A stretch of DNA of 64,000 nt from Gemmiger gallinarum (GCF_014982805.1 NZ_JADCKC010000001.1:186001-250000), one strand, 5' to 3'. Positions 29,823-39,264 are shown, numbered from the stretch's first letter. Notes: generated by a model not told the origin, from the letters alone. Translations and numbers: made by a program.

Positions 29823-31934
29823 ATGGCTCGCAAGCTTGCGGTTTTTGGTCTGGTTTTCGCATTGACGGAACTATCCGCGGCTTATCTGCCGCTGTCGGCT
29901 CTCTGGCTGGCAGCGGCTATTTTCGTTGCCGCGGGTATTTGGCCGTCCATCCGCCGGGAGAGTGTGCGGGTGATTGCTGTGCCCCTGATGGCGGCAGTGG
30001 TCCTGGGCCTTGGGTGCAGTACACTGTATCGGTGGTTTGTGGTTCGGCCTGCGGAGGCACTCTCGGGGCGTACGGCGGAGATCGTGGCCACGGTGCAGAC
30101 CGATGCCCAGACCTCCTACCAGGAGGAAATGCTTTCCGCAACGCTGCACATTACTGAGATGGACGGCGAACCCGCCGACCTCTATGCCAGCTGCGGGGCA
30201 TTTCCCGGGGCAAGAGCGGGAGAGATCTTTTCCGCACGGGTGAGCCTGGAGGCGCTGGAAGAGGATGCCTACAGAATGAACCGTTATGCCGACGGTGTGT
30301 ATCTCAATGCAGAATACCTTGACGGTTATGAGTACCTCGGCGAAAGCAACACGTTGAAATTTCTGCTTTACCGTCTGCGGATGGAACTGTCCCACCGCCT
30401 GCGCACCTACCTGCCGTCGGAAGCAGCCGGCCTGGAGGCCGCCATGCTGCTGGGTGACAAGACACGCCTGGAAGATGGGGTGGAAAAATCTTTTCGAGTT
30501 GCCGGGGTGTCCCATCTTCTTGCGGTATCCGGTCTGCATGTGACCCTGCTGTGCGGATTGCTTGTGTCGGAGTGGGATATCCGGCGCCGGTTTTCCCGCC
30601 CAAGAATTGTGATGCAGGCCGCCCTGCTGGTATTTTATATGGCTCTCATCGGATTTCCGGTATCGGCGGTACGGGCGGGAAGCGTATTCCTCATCACCCT
30701 GCTGGGCAGATTTTTGCTGCAACCTCCGGATACGTTGACTTCCATGGGGCTGGTGGCACTGGTGCTCGGCATACAGAATGCCTATGCGCCCTGCGATCTG
30801 GGCTTTCAGCTTTCTTTCGGTGCGGTGCTAGGGGTACAGGCGGCATCGGCCATCACTCGCTGGGAGGGCAAAACGATTTTCCCCTGGCCGGAAACAGAAC
30901 GGGGAGAAAAACTCCGCTATCTCGGACTGGGCATTCTAAGCACCCTGCAGAGCACCATTCTGGCAACCCTTGCCACACTGCCGGTGCTTCTGGCCCACGG
31001 CATGTCGGCCAGCGGTGTCAGCGTTCTCACCAATTTGCTCGTGGTCTGGATGCTTCGACCGGCGCTGATTCTGGGAATTGCAGTTGTGGCGTTGTCGGTG
31101 CTGCCCTTCCTGGCGCCTTGTATGAAGGCGTTCAGCCTGCTGCTTGCCGTCTGGCTGAATGTCATGTACAGCATTGTGCAGTGGTGCGCCGCACTTCCCA
31201 CCGCGCATCTGGCACTGCCGGAAAAATATACCCTGCTGGTCCTCGCTGTGCTGGGCCTGCTTGCTGTTCTGTACTGGAAGCTGCACAGGATGGTCTGGTA
31301 TCTGCCCGCGGCGCTGATCTGCTGCGCTGCGGCCGTGGCATTGGGCGTTGTATTCGGGAAGGATGTCGTCCGCATTGGTGTGGTGGGCACCGCGGGAAAC
31401 GGCTGCCTTGTGGTGACGCAGAACGGCCGGTCTGCCGTATTGTTCCGGGGCGGGGATTCCAACCTCCGTGCGGTGGAGGAGTACCTGGAGGAGGCCGGAG
31501 ATCTTCCCCAGACTGTACTGGTGGACCTGCGGCAGAATGCCCGTGAGATGGCGTTTGAGGCGGCCCGGGTGGTGCCCATGGAGGACATGGAGGAAGGGGT
31601 GGAAATCCTTCCGTTCTCAGACGAAGTGACCCTGGAGCTGTGGCATACCGGGGACGGCAACCTTGCGGTTGTAGAGATAAGCGGGTATACTGTTGGTATC
31701 CAGTCAGGCAAGATCGACGCGGAGGTAACGGTCGGTCTGGATGTCTATTGCGCCGGGGCATCGTACCCGGACAATCTGGATGCAGATACGGTGATTTATA
31801 CCTCGCGGGCGGCTTCCTGGCTGGAAAAGGCGGAAAACGCCACCCTTTTGTATGGACCGGATATCCCGGAGCTGACCATACGCCCGGGCAGATCGGTATT
31901 TTTTGACGGAGTGACGAAAGATGCTGTACAGTGA
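29823..31934 (+). CDS. ComEC/Rec2 family membrane protein with a degenerate C-terminal domain
   Basis: A 703-aa polytopic protein. The ComEC core (Competence domain, about 190-470) is clear: GDKTRLEDGVEKSFRVAG, SHLLAVSGLHVTLLCG and GFPVSAVRAG. It has an N-terminal DUF4131-like region with two or more spans, and ten or so spans in all. ComEC channels carry single-stranded DNA into competent cells. The C-terminal 170 residues replace the usual metallo-beta-lactamase domain but lack the HxHxDH metal motif. ATG 29823 begins 1 bp after the previous stop, with no visible ribosome site, so coupling is likely. It overlaps holA by 14 bp. Confidence 0.87.
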   Translation: MARKLAVFGLVFALTELSAAYLPLSALWLAAAIFVAAGIWPSIRRESVRVIAVPLMAAVVLGLGCSTLYRWFVVRPAEALSGRTAEIVATVQTDAQTSYQEEMLSATLHITEMDGEPADLYASCGAFPGARAGEIFSARVSLEALEEDAYRMNRYADGVYLNAEYLDGYEYLGESNTLKFLLYRLRMELSHRLRTYLPSEAAGLEAAMLLGDKTRLEDGVEKSFRVAGVSHLLAVSGLHVTLLCGLLVSEWDIRRRFSRPRIVMQAALLVFYMALIGFPVSAVRAGSVFLITLLGRFLLQPPDTLTSMGLVALVLGIQNAYAPCDLGFQLSFGAVLGVQAASAITRWEGKTIFPWPETERGEKLRYLGLGILSTLQSTILATLATLPVLLAHGMSASGVSVLTNLLVVWMLRPALILGIAVVALSVLPFLAPCMKAFSLLLAVWLNVMYSIVQWCAALPTAHLALPEKYTLLVLAVLGLLAVLYWKLHRMVWYLPAALICCAAAVALGVVFGKDVVRIGVVGTAGNGCLVVTQNGRSAVLFRGGDSNLRAVEEYLEEAGDLPQTVLVDLRQNAREMAFEAARVVPMEDMEEGVEILPFSDEVTLELWHTGDGNLAVVEISGYTVGIQSGKIDAEVTVGLDVYCAGASYPDNLDADTVIYTSRAASWLEKAENATLLYGPDIPELTIRPGRSVFFDGVTKDAVQ

Positions 31935-32952
31935 GAACGAACTGAATAAGCGGATCAAGGCGGGCTGCAGCGTATATTATTTTTACGCGGCAGAGGAAGC
32001 ACTGGTCCGTGATGCGGCAGCCAAGGTGGAACACGCCCTGTCCAAGGACGACCCCGAGACGACGGTCCTGTCCGGGCCGACGCCCGGCGTGGAGGAGATC
32101 GTTCTGGCGGCAGGCACCATTTCTTTTTTTGGCGGAAAGCGCCTGGTGCTGATGCCGCTGGTCAAGCCGTCGGCCTATTCGGATAAAGACTTGCAGGAGT
32201 TCTGCGATACGCTGGCGGATACCGAGAATGCGGTATTTATCCTGACCAGTGTGCTGGAGGAACGCTACGGCAAGATCAAGCCCGGCAAGCGGGAGCAAAA
32301 GCTCATCACCGCCTGTGAGAAGCTGGGGTACTGCGCCCAGGTGGCCAAGCCGGGGCGCACCGCCCTGCAGGGAATGCTGCGGGACTGGGCCCAGGAGATC
32401 GGTGCATCCTTTGCTCCCGGGGCGGAAGGCCTGCTCATCGACCGATGCGGGGAAGACCAGTTCCTTTTGCATAATGAGGTAGAGAAGCTGGCGGCGCTGG
32501 CGGATTACGGCACCATCACCCCGGAGATGATCCGCAGGCTGGGCACTGTCACACTGGATGCAGACACTTTTGATATGGTCAAGCTCGTCACGTCCGGGCA
32601 GACCGCAAAGGCACTGCAAAAACTGCAGGTCCTGCTGGCATTGCAGAACGATCCGATCCTGATCACCGGCGCGCTGATCGGCAACTATCTGGACATTTAC
32701 CGTGCCTTCATTGCCCGGAAAAGCCGCCGGCAGATGGCCGAGTTGGCCAAGGATTTCGGCTATGGAGGAAAATGGAACTATCGTCTGGGCAATGCGGAGA
32801 AGGCTGCCGGGCGGTTTAACCGCCGTCAGATCGAGCGGAGCCTGAAAATCTTGCAGCAGCTGGATCTTGACCTGAAACGCAGCAAACTGGAAAACGACCT
32901 GTTGCTGCAGAAAGCCCTGTGTGAACTGGCACTGGCAGGAGGAAACCGATGA
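31921..32952 (+). CDS. holA: DNA polymerase III subunit delta
   Basis: A 343-aa clamp-loader subunit. The N-terminal YYFYAAEEALVRDAAAKVEHAL replaces the Walker motif region as in HolA proteins, followed by SFFGGKRLVLMPLVKP and the C-terminal helical collar (KLEQ-like ILQQLDLDLKRSKLENDLLLQKALCEL). Delta opens the beta clamp during replication. comEC-holA adjacency is widespread in Firmicutes. The start overlaps comEC by 14 bp and the end overlaps the next gene by 4 bp. Confidence 0.9.
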   Translation: MLYSENELNKRIKAGCSVYYFYAAEEALVRDAAAKVEHALSKDDPETTVLSGPTPGVEEIVLAAGTISFFGGKRLVLMPLVKPSAYSDKDLQEFCDTLADTENAVFILTSVLEERYGKIKPGKREQKLITACEKLGYCAQVAKPGRTALQGMLRDWAQEIGASFAPGAEGLLIDRCGEDQFLLHNEVEKLAALADYGTITPEMIRRLGTVTLDADTFDMVKLVTSGQTAKALQKLQVLLALQNDPILITGALIGNYLDIYRAFIARKSRRQMAELAKDFGYGGKWNYRLGNAEKAAGRFNRRQIERSLKILQQLDLDLKRSKLENDLLLQKALCELALAGGNR

Positions 32953-33590
32953 AATTTGTGACCAACCGCGCCGTTGTAGTGGAGGGCAAATACGATGCTG
33001 CCCGTCTGGCGGGCATTGTGGAGGGCACGATCCTGACAACGGACGGGTTTGCCATTTTCCGGGATAAGGAGATGCAGCGGCTGTTCAAGCGGCTGGCCCG
33101 TATGCAGGGGTTGATCGTGCTGACGGACTCCGACGCGGCAGGATTCCGTATCCGGCATTTTGTGACCAAACTGGCCGGAGCGGAACACGTGGCGCAGGCC
33201 TATATCCCCGCGCTGCCAGGCAAGGAAAGCCGTAAAGCGGAACCCGGCAAGGAAGGACTGCTGGGAGTGGAGGGGGTGTCCAATCCGCTGATTCTGGAGG
33301 CGCTGCGCACAGCGACGGCAGGGGATATCCCCGGGGAACAAAGCAGTCAGGAAGCAAATCCCATTTCCTACAGCGATCTGTATGACTGGGGGCTTTCCGG
33401 CCGTCCCGACTGCGCCGAGTTCCGGCGGGAGTTTCTGCGAAGGTTGGGCCTGCCGCCCCGCCTGAGCAAAAAGGAACTGCTGGAAGTGCTGAACACTCTT
33501 TACACCCGCGACGCTTTGGAACGGGAATGCCGGATGGCCGGGGAAGCCCGTCAAAAGGAAGAGGCAAATCCCGGACCGGACAAAAACTGA
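32949..33590 (+). CDS. RNase M5-like TOPRIM protein with DUF4093 domain
   Basis: A 213-aa protein. The TOPRIM domain (about 5-105) has VVVEGKYDAARL with the catalytic Glu and LTDSDAAGFRIRHF with the D-x-D pair; the C-terminal region (about 125-195) is of the DUF4093 type that accompanies RnmV. RNase M5 matures 5S rRNA in Firmicutes. The gene is coupled to holA by an ATGA overlap, not to the usual ksgA neighbour, so I give no symbol. Confidence 0.82.
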   Translation: MKFVTNRAVVVEGKYDAARLAGIVEGTILTTDGFAIFRDKEMQRLFKRLARMQGLIVLTDSDAAGFRIRHFVTKLAGAEHVAQAYIPALPGKESRKAEPGKEGLLGVEGVSNPLILEALRTATAGDIPGEQSSQEANPISYSDLYDWGLSGRPDCAEFRREFLRRLGLPPRLSKKELLEVLNTLYTRDALERECRMAGEARQKEEANPGPDKN

Positions 33591-33591
33591 C

Positions 33592-33643
33592 AAAAAACAG
33601 CGCAGACACGCTCCCGAACTGGAGAAGTCTGCGCTGCTTTTTT
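33592..33643. terminator. Bidirectional terminator
   Basis: CAGCGCAGAC (33598-33607) is the exact complement of GTCTGCGCTG (33627-33636), with A6 on the left and T6 on the right. It serves the rightward RNase M5-like gene and the leftward pseudouridine synthase. Confidence 0.88.
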
Positions 33644-33665
33644 GATATTGGGAAAGGGGGTAAAC

Positions 33666-34607
33666 TTATTTCAGCACGCCGTCCAGTACCTGCTGATAGT
33701 ACCAGGGCTTCGGTGCGTGAAAGCTTTTGCCGACCAGAGACTGGAAGGCGGGGTCCTGAATCTGGGAGGGGAAGGCCAGCTCCCAGGCACACAGGGCCTG
33801 ATATTTGAGTTTCAGCTCCCGGTTGGCGGCATTGTTGCCGTACTTGGAGTCACCCAGAATGGGGCAGCCGATGCTGGCCAGATGCGCCCGGATCTGATGG
33901 GTGCGTCCGGTGACCAGCTCCACGCGGAGCAGAGCCAGCCGTCCGCTGACGGCCAGTGTTTCATACCTGGTAATGATCTCTTTGGCGCCGGGGCGGGCGG
34001 ATTTCAGGACGCGGACCGTGCCGGTCTCGGCATCCTTGAGCAGGTAGTCCTGCAGGGTGGCCTCGGCGGGCTCAGGACGGCCGAAGGTCACGCAGAGATA
34101 CCGTTTGCGGATGCTGCGCTTGCGGATTGCATCGGTGATGAACTCTTCCGCCTGGGGCGTTTTGGCAAGGAGCACCAGGCCGCTGGTGCCGGTATCCAGC
34201 CGATGGCAAAGGCGCGGCGGCTTGCGGGCGTCCCAGTGTCCGGCTTCATACAGTGCTTTGCATACGCGACCGAAGAGGGTATCGGCGTCAGGGCCTTCCA
34301 CGGGGATACCGGCAGGCTTGTTTGCCACGATCAGGTCGTCGTTTTCGTAGATCAGCTCGGCGGGGCGCAGGGCAAGAAAGGCGGGGCCGTTTGCAGGCGC
34401 TTCGCCCAGCTGTTCGTCGGTCAGATAAAGGCGGATCACATCGCCGTTTTGCACCCGGGTAGAGAGCGGTTGTTTTTTGCCGTTGAGCTTGATCTTGTTT
34501 TCCCGCAAAGCCTTGTTCAGCCGCCCAATTCCCAGCACCGGATACTGCTCGGACAGGTATTTGTCCAGACGGACGGGAAGCAGACTTTTTACGCGAATCT
34601 CTTTCAT
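33666..34607 (-). CDS. RluA-family pseudouridine synthase
   Basis: A 313-aa enzyme. The N-terminal S4 RNA-binding domain is seen in VRLDKYLSEQYPVLGIGRLNKALRENKIKLNGK (about 10-45 region), and the catalytic Asp is in HRLDTGTSGLVLLAKT. RHQIRAHLA-like (GRTHQIRAHLASIG) follows. It isomerises uridine in rRNA, of the RluC/RluD type; the exact site is unknown. The gene starts 4 bp inside the end of the membrane-protein gene, so the two are co-transcribed leftward. Confidence 0.92.
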   Translation of the reverse strand: MKEIRVKSLLPVRLDKYLSEQYPVLGIGRLNKALRENKIKLNGKKQPLSTRVQNGDVIRLYLTDEQLGEAPANGPAFLALRPAELIYENDDLIVANKPAGIPVEGPDADTLFGRVCKALYEAGHWDARKPPRLCHRLDTGTSGLVLLAKTPQAEEFITDAIRKRSIRKRYLCVTFGRPEPAEATLQDYLLKDAETGTVRVLKSARPGAKEIITRYETLAVSGRLALLRVELVTGRTHQIRAHLASIGCPILGDSKYGNNAANRELKLKYQALCAWELAFPSQIQDPAFQSLVGKSFHAPKPWYYQQVLDGVLK

Positions 34608-36589
34608 GAAATCGTCTCCAGTTCTTTATCCCACAGCACGGTGGCATCGGGAATGTCCAGCGTCAGCATCAGCCAGCCGGGATCGCTGTCGTCAAAATTC
34701 AGGATGGCATAGGTTTTGCCGTCGGCACAGATGGTTGAGGCATTTTCCAGCCGGGAGCGGGTGAAGGGGGCGTCTGCAAAACAGACGGTCTTTTTGTCGC
34801 TGTCCAGAACGCCCCTGTTCCAGAGCTGGTCGGTGTAGTCGGCCAGGCGAAGGGGATAGTTTTCGTCAAAGGGAGTGCAGAGATCATCCCCTGTAAAGGA
34901 CTGCATTCCGGGGGCGATGACATACCAATGGCAGGATCCGTCGGCGGAGGAAACCTCACCGCACCAGGAGTCGTCGGGGGCGGCATCGGCATATTTCAAA
35001 AAGACGGTTTCGTCGTGGAAGAGATAGAGCGTGTCGGGGTCAGCCTCTCCGCGGGACAGAGCGGTCAGCGCATCGCTGCGTGCGGCAGCCAGGGACTCGG
35101 CGTCATAGCGGGCGGCAAAGGGATCGTTGGTCGTCATGTCGTGATCGGCAGCGTAAAGGGCAAGGTGAAGGGCATCGTCCTGTATGCCGTCAAGAGAGAA
35201 AATGTGCGTATAAAGGGACTGGGCCTGCTGCCAGAAACTGCTGTTGAGGCCGCCGGGAAAAGCCTCCGAGCTCTGTGTCTCTTTCATGGCATCACTGCGC
35301 TGGATCAGTCCGGGGGAAATGTCCCAGACCTGAACAGCACAAAGGATTGCGAGCAGTAGGGCGGGAGCAAGCCGACCGGCTTTTTGGGGCACTGCGCGAA
35401 GAGCAAAAGCGAAGGCGGCAAGGATGAGCAGATAGTAGACAGGCCAGAAAAGGCGGCCGCTGGAGCGGAAGATGGAACAGAGGGAAAGAAGCTTTGCGGG
35501 CAGGGGAACGGTCAGCAGGGTGGCGCCGTTGGCCGTGACAACATTGCTGACAGCAAAGACACTTAGAATCAGGCAGACAGCCGCAAGCATCCAGTGACGC
35601 CGCAGCAGGCCTGCCAAATGAAGTCTGCGCTGCACCAGCAGGACCACGGCTGCCAGAGGAAGCGCAATGAGAACTCCCAGGCCCAGATAGGCGAAGGCAT
35701 CGTAATTGCCGCCGACCTGATTCTGTACCGGCAGCAGGCGGCTCCACTGTACGCCGCCCACCCCGACGGGATTCCACAGCGCGTTGAGGTTCAGACCAAA
35801 GTAACCGTACAATGCCTCGCTTCCGCCGGAGGCGTTCCCATAGAAAAGCCCGAAAGCCCACCCGGCAGCGAGGGTTGCCGCAAGGTCGGCGAAAAGGTAG
35901 AGGGCGGGCACGGCAAAACGCCGCCGGGTAACCGCATACTCTGCCAGCAGTGCCAGCGTTATGGCGTAGGTCATAGGCAGAAAATAGGGATGGATGGTGA
36001 TGGCGGCTATATTCAGCACAAACAGACCAATGCTGGGCATTCGGTCATGCCGTCGGCATTCAAAATAACAGTAGAGAGCGGCCAGAATGAGAAACTGTGC
36101 CCCCAGGGCGGTATGGCGAAAGGCACGCTCAAACAGCACAGGGCTGGAGACGAACAGGATATCGCCCAGAACCGGCAGAAGGACACCGCGGGCAAAGCAG
36201 CCCGCCAGCAAGGCACCGAAGGCGCCCTGCATAAAAAAGCACATTAGCGTGAACAGCCCGAAATACTGGAAGGTATCCGGAAGCAGCGGCGAAAGAATGC
36301 GAAACAGCGCGGCAAACAGAGGTACAGAGTCGGTGTAGGCGATGCTGATCCCGTCCGGGTAGTTGAGGTCTTGGGTAAGGCAGAATGGAAATCCCAAATC
36401 GCTTTGCCGGTAGAACAGCCAGCCTGCATAATGCTGCTGGATGTCCTTTTCGATGTATCCGCCGCGGCAGAACGCGTCGTTGGTCACATCCAGCGGGCCA
36501 GCACCGTATACCAGAAAAAATACAAGCACACCCAGCAGACCTCCCGTGAGAAAAAGCGCGGTTTTTCTGTGTGCCGAAAACCTGGTCAT
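34604..36589 (-). CDS. DUF6311-like polytopic membrane protein (probable glycosyltransferase fold)
   Basis: A 661-aa protein with about ten hydrophobic segments in the first 420 residues and a soluble C-terminal domain of about 230. The first extracytoplasmic stretch (DVTNDAFCRGGYIEKDIQQHYAGWLFYR, LNYPDGISIAYTDSVPL) matches the DUF6311 pattern of GT-C-like membrane proteins that may modify envelope sugars; no activity is established. ATG 36589 follows AAGGAGG on the minus strand; the TTG at 36592 is an alternative start. Confidence 0.75.
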   Translation of the reverse strand: MTRFSAHRKTALFLTGGLLGVLVFFLVYGAGPLDVTNDAFCRGGYIEKDIQQHYAGWLFYRQSDLGFPFCLTQDLNYPDGISIAYTDSVPLFAALFRILSPLLPDTFQYFGLFTLMCFFMQGAFGALLAGCFARGVLLPVLGDILFVSSPVLFERAFRHTALGAQFLILAALYCYFECRRHDRMPSIGLFVLNIAAITIHPYFLPMTYAITLALLAEYAVTRRRFAVPALYLFADLAATLAAGWAFGLFYGNASGGSEALYGYFGLNLNALWNPVGVGGVQWSRLLPVQNQVGGNYDAFAYLGLGVLIALPLAAVVLLVQRRLHLAGLLRRHWMLAAVCLILSVFAVSNVVTANGATLLTVPLPAKLLSLCSIFRSSGRLFWPVYYLLILAAFAFALRAVPQKAGRLAPALLLAILCAVQVWDISPGLIQRSDAMKETQSSEAFPGGLNSSFWQQAQSLYTHIFSLDGIQDDALHLALYAADHDMTTNDPFAARYDAESLAAARSDALTALSRGEADPDTLYLFHDETVFLKYADAAPDDSWCGEVSSADGSCHWYVIAPGMQSFTGDDLCTPFDENYPLRLADYTDQLWNRGVLDSDKKTVCFADAPFTRSRLENASTICADGKTYAILNFDDSDPGWLMLTLDIPDATVLWDKELETIS

Positions 36590-36695
36590 CAAGCGCAGCC
36601 GCCTCCTTGTACATAGAATGATTCATGCAGCGGGGTCTAAACGGCATGATAAAATATTGTATCATAATCCTTTGAATTTGCCTAGCACATGCGGT

Positions 36696-36724
36696 TTGAC
36701 AACGGCAGGCGGCTGTTGTAAAAT
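36696..36724 (+). promoter_or_regulatory. Promoter of tRNA-Leu
   Basis: TTGACA (36696-36701), 17 bp, TAAAAT (36719-36724), 18 bp before the tRNA. Confidence 0.85.
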
Positions 36725-36741
36725 AATACACGCAGTTACGC

Positions 36742-36828
36742 GCCGCTATGGTGGAATAGGCAGACACAAGAGACTTAAAATCTCTCGGAAGAGATTCCGT
36801 ACCGGTTCGACCCCGGTTAGCGGCACCA
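36742..36828 (+). tRNA. tRNA-Leu (anticodon UAA)
   Basis: 87 nt including an encoded CCA. The acceptor GCCGCTA pairs with TAGCGGC; the anticodon arm AGAGA-CTTAAAA-TCTCT shows TAA; a long variable arm (CGGAAGAGATTCCG) marks a class II tRNA. The D arm and T arm (CCGGTTCGACCCCGG) are intact. Confidence 0.97.
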
Positions 36829-36865
36829 CGCCGGAGTAAAGTTCGCTTTACTCCGGCGCTTTTTT
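36829..36865 (+). terminator. Terminator of tRNA-Leu
   Basis: CGCCGGAGTAAAG and CTTTACTCCGGCG form a perfect 13-bp stem around a TTCG tetraloop, followed by TTTTTT. It starts directly after the CCA end. Confidence 0.95.
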
Positions 36866-37235
36866 ATGCACTCGGCGGAATCCGGACCGGTACTGCCTGA
36901 AATATATAACGTTTTGCCGGGACCGGGCCTCCAAATCAAAAAAGCCAGGGAACTGTCATGATTTTGATGAGAAATCAGGAAAATTCCGGCCTGAAATTTT
37001 GGAAATACAGATGAGGCAAGGCCGATCTGAGCAGGCATCGGCAAATGTCATAAAATAATTGTAGAAATCGCAAAACAAATTGCCATCGCTACGGCTTGAT
37101 TTTGACAGGAGCATTGTAATATATTAGTAAAGCTTTCATGCAGTTATGCTGTGTACATAGGGAATATCAGCTGCTGTTTTGAGTGACGGTACGGCAAAAT
37201 TGGCCATATGGAAAGTTTGGCAAGAGGGGATAGCT
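36866..37235. other. AT-rich leader region of the MATE exporter gene
   Basis: No gene is supported here. TTGACA at 37102-37107 is a good -35 but its 17-bp partner (TAGTAA) is weak. The 130-nt leader contains GCAG...CTGC pairing but no riboswitch family that I recognise. Confidence 0.45.
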
Positions 37236-38612
37236 ATGACGAAGGATCTGACGAGCGGGAATCCGCTCAAAGTGATTTTGTGGTTTTCGTTTCCGCTGGT
37301 TCTGGGAAATCTGTTCCAGCAGTTTTATAATCTGGCTGATACCATCATTGTCGGCCGGTTTGTGGGCGTCGATGCGCTGGCAGCGGTTGGCTCCACAGGC
37401 TCCATCAACTATATGATTCTCGGGTTTGTAATCGGTATCTGCAACGGCTTTGCCATTCCCATCGCGCAATACTTTGGGGCGCGCAGTTACAGCGATATGC
37501 GCCGGTATGTAGCTAACTCGGCGTGGCTTTCTCTGGCGGGAGCAGTTATACTGACGGCGGCAACGGTTTTGCTCACGCGGCCCATTCTGCAGTTGATGCA
37601 GACACCGGCGGACATCATTGACGACGCGGCGATTTACATCGGATGGATTTTTGCCGGAATTCCCTTTGTGTTTCTCTATAATATGGTTTCCTGCATTATG
37701 CGGGCTTTGGGTGACAGCAAAACCCCATTGTTTTTTCTGGTTGTTACCAGCTTTCTGAATATCGGTCTGGATCTGGCTTTTATTTTACTGCTGGACGCCG
37801 GTGTTCTGGGAGCAGCCCTTGCGACGGATCTTTCCCAGGCTATTTCGGGAATTGCCAGCCTGATTTATCTCTGCAAGCGCTTTGATGTGCTGGCGATGCA
37901 GGGAAATGAGGCAAAGGTGGATGCAAAAGCCTGCAATCGACTTTTGTATATGGGTTTGCCCATGGGCCTGCAGTGCAGCATAACGGCCATTGGCTCCGTT
38001 GTGATGCAGTGGGCGGTGAATGTACTGGGCAGTACCGTTGTTGCAGCAGTCACTGCGGCAAGCAAGACAAGCAATTTGCTGACGGTTCCGCCGGAAAGCA
38101 TCGGCACAGCAATGGCAACGTATGCCGGGCAGAATCTGGGAGCTTCCCGTCTGGATCGGGTGCGCAGCGGTGTGCGGTGCGCGTTGGGGATCGTTGCCGT
38201 GTATGCGGTGGGCTCTCTGGTTCTGCTGCACTTCTTTGATGTGGCGATCATCGGTCTGTTTATTGATACTGCCACAGAGCTTGAGATTGTGGCCCTTGCA
38301 CAGCAATATCTGCTTTGGAACAGTTTGTTCTTCTTCCCCCTGGGGGCGCTGATCATTTGGCGCTATGTGATTCAGGGCCTGGGGTATTCCAGCGTTGCCA
38401 TGATGGCCGGCGTGGCGGAGATGATCGCGCGCACCGGCGTGGCGCTGATCCTTGTGCCGATGCTGGGATTCTTTGGCGCGACACTGGCAAACCCTGCCGC
38501 CTGGATTGCTGCCTGCATCTTCCTTATTCCTGCATACAACTGGACGACCAGACATATCGCAAACCGACTTCATGCAGGCAGCCTTAATAAGGCAGCTTCT
38601 CCGCAGCAGTAA
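37236..38612 (+). CDS. MATE family efflux transporter
   Basis: A 458-aa exporter with 12 predicted membrane spans in two repeats of six. The family opening GNPLKVILWFSFPLVLGNLFQQFYNLADTIIVGRFVG is typical of the DinF/NorM-like branch in Clostridia, as is the LGDSKTPLFFLV loop. It probably exports drugs or metabolites in exchange for Na+ or H+. ATG 37236 follows AAGAGGGGA. Its codon use is more AT-rich than its neighbours, and it lies between two tRNA genes, which hints at acquisition. Confidence 0.92.
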   Translation: MTKDLTSGNPLKVILWFSFPLVLGNLFQQFYNLADTIIVGRFVGVDALAAVGSTGSINYMILGFVIGICNGFAIPIAQYFGARSYSDMRRYVANSAWLSLAGAVILTAATVLLTRPILQLMQTPADIIDDAAIYIGWIFAGIPFVFLYNMVSCIMRALGDSKTPLFFLVVTSFLNIGLDLAFILLLDAGVLGAALATDLSQAISGIASLIYLCKRFDVLAMQGNEAKVDAKACNRLLYMGLPMGLQCSITAIGSVVMQWAVNVLGSTVVAAVTAASKTSNLLTVPPESIGTAMATYAGQNLGASRLDRVRSGVRCALGIVAVYAVGSLVLLHFFDVAIIGLFIDTATELEIVALAQQYLLWNSLFFFPLGALIIWRYVIQGLGYSSVAMMAGVAEMIARTGVALILVPMLGFFGATLANPAAWIAACIFLIPAYNWTTRHIANRLHAGSLNKAASPQQ

Positions 38613-38623
38613 ATTTGTATTTG

Positions 38624-38657
38624 AAAAGGCAGAGCTTTGAAAAAAGCTCTGCCTTTT
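38624..38657 (+). terminator. Terminator of the MATE gene
   Basis: AAAAGGCAGAGCTTT and AAAGCTCTGCCTTTT form a 15-bp stem with a short A-rich loop. Confidence 0.9.
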
Positions 38658-38891
38658 GCTGTGATAAGGTTTAACCAAATATCCGCAACGAGCGACATTC
38701 TAAAAATAAATGTAAGAAAAACAAACAAAATTGCAAACGATTTTGATCAGAAGAAGCGCTGCAAGGAAGCCTATCAGAGAAAAAAGCAAAAAACGAAACG
38801 GGAATACGATCCAAAAAACGACGAATTGACGGTAAATACATAAGGCCGAAAAAGTTTTTTTGAAAAAATCCAAAAAATATCAAAAAAAGTG
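38658..38891. other. A-rich non-coding stretch before tRNA-Ala
   Basis: No gene is supported. A 68-codon frame in it is Lys/Asn-rich, starts in the terminator and has no ribosome site. The stretch is markedly AT-rich compared with the rest of the window. Confidence 0.55.
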
Positions 38892-38920
38892 TTGACTTTG
38901 AAGAGGTGCTTTGCTATAAT
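38892..38920 (+). promoter_or_regulatory. Promoter of tRNA-Ala
   Basis: TTGACT (38892-38897), 17 bp, TATAAT (38915-38920) with an extended TGC. Confidence 0.9.
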
Positions 38921-38964
38921 AACACATGTCGCCGGGAGACAGACCTCCCCACGACAGAAAACTT

Positions 38965-39040
<76 letters not shown>

Positions 39041-39045
39041 AAGAA

Positions 39046-39086
39046 AAAGAGCGTCAGAACGTTGGTTCTGGCGCTCTTCTCTTTTT
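39046..39086 (+). terminator. Terminator of tRNA-Ala
   Basis: AAAGAGCGTCAGAAC pairs with GTTCTGGCGCTCTT around a GTTG loop, followed by TTTTT. Confidence 0.9.
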
Positions 39087-39234
39087 GCAATACCGTGGTT
39101 TTTACCTTGGTGGAAAGCAGTATGGATGATTTACTGCCGGCGGATTCTCTGGCAATGCGAATTCAAAATGAGACGGTGCGATAACTGGAACGTACAGCCG
39201 AAACAATAAAAAAACAGCAGACGGTCTGCAAAGA
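39087..39234. other. Region before the sugar transferase, possible coding remnant
   Basis: The frame from ATG 39121 reads 20 codons to a TAA at 39181 and then continues open with coding-like, Glu/Lys/Thr-rich content to about 39350. It may be the wreck of a small gene or chance. Nothing else is seen. Confidence 0.3.
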
Positions 39235-39264
39235 TTGCCATTTGTGGTATGATCGTGGTATGAT
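39235..39264 (+). promoter_or_regulatory. Promoter of the sugar transferase gene
   Basis: TTGCCA (39235-39240), 18 bp, TATGAT (39259-39264). A second TATGAT (39248-39253) in the same GTGGTATGAT context lies 11 bp upstream. Confidence 0.6.

Noticed and set aside
38637-38843. A 68-codon Lys/Asn-rich frame after the MATE gene
   Set aside because: It starts within the terminator and simply reflects A-rich DNA.
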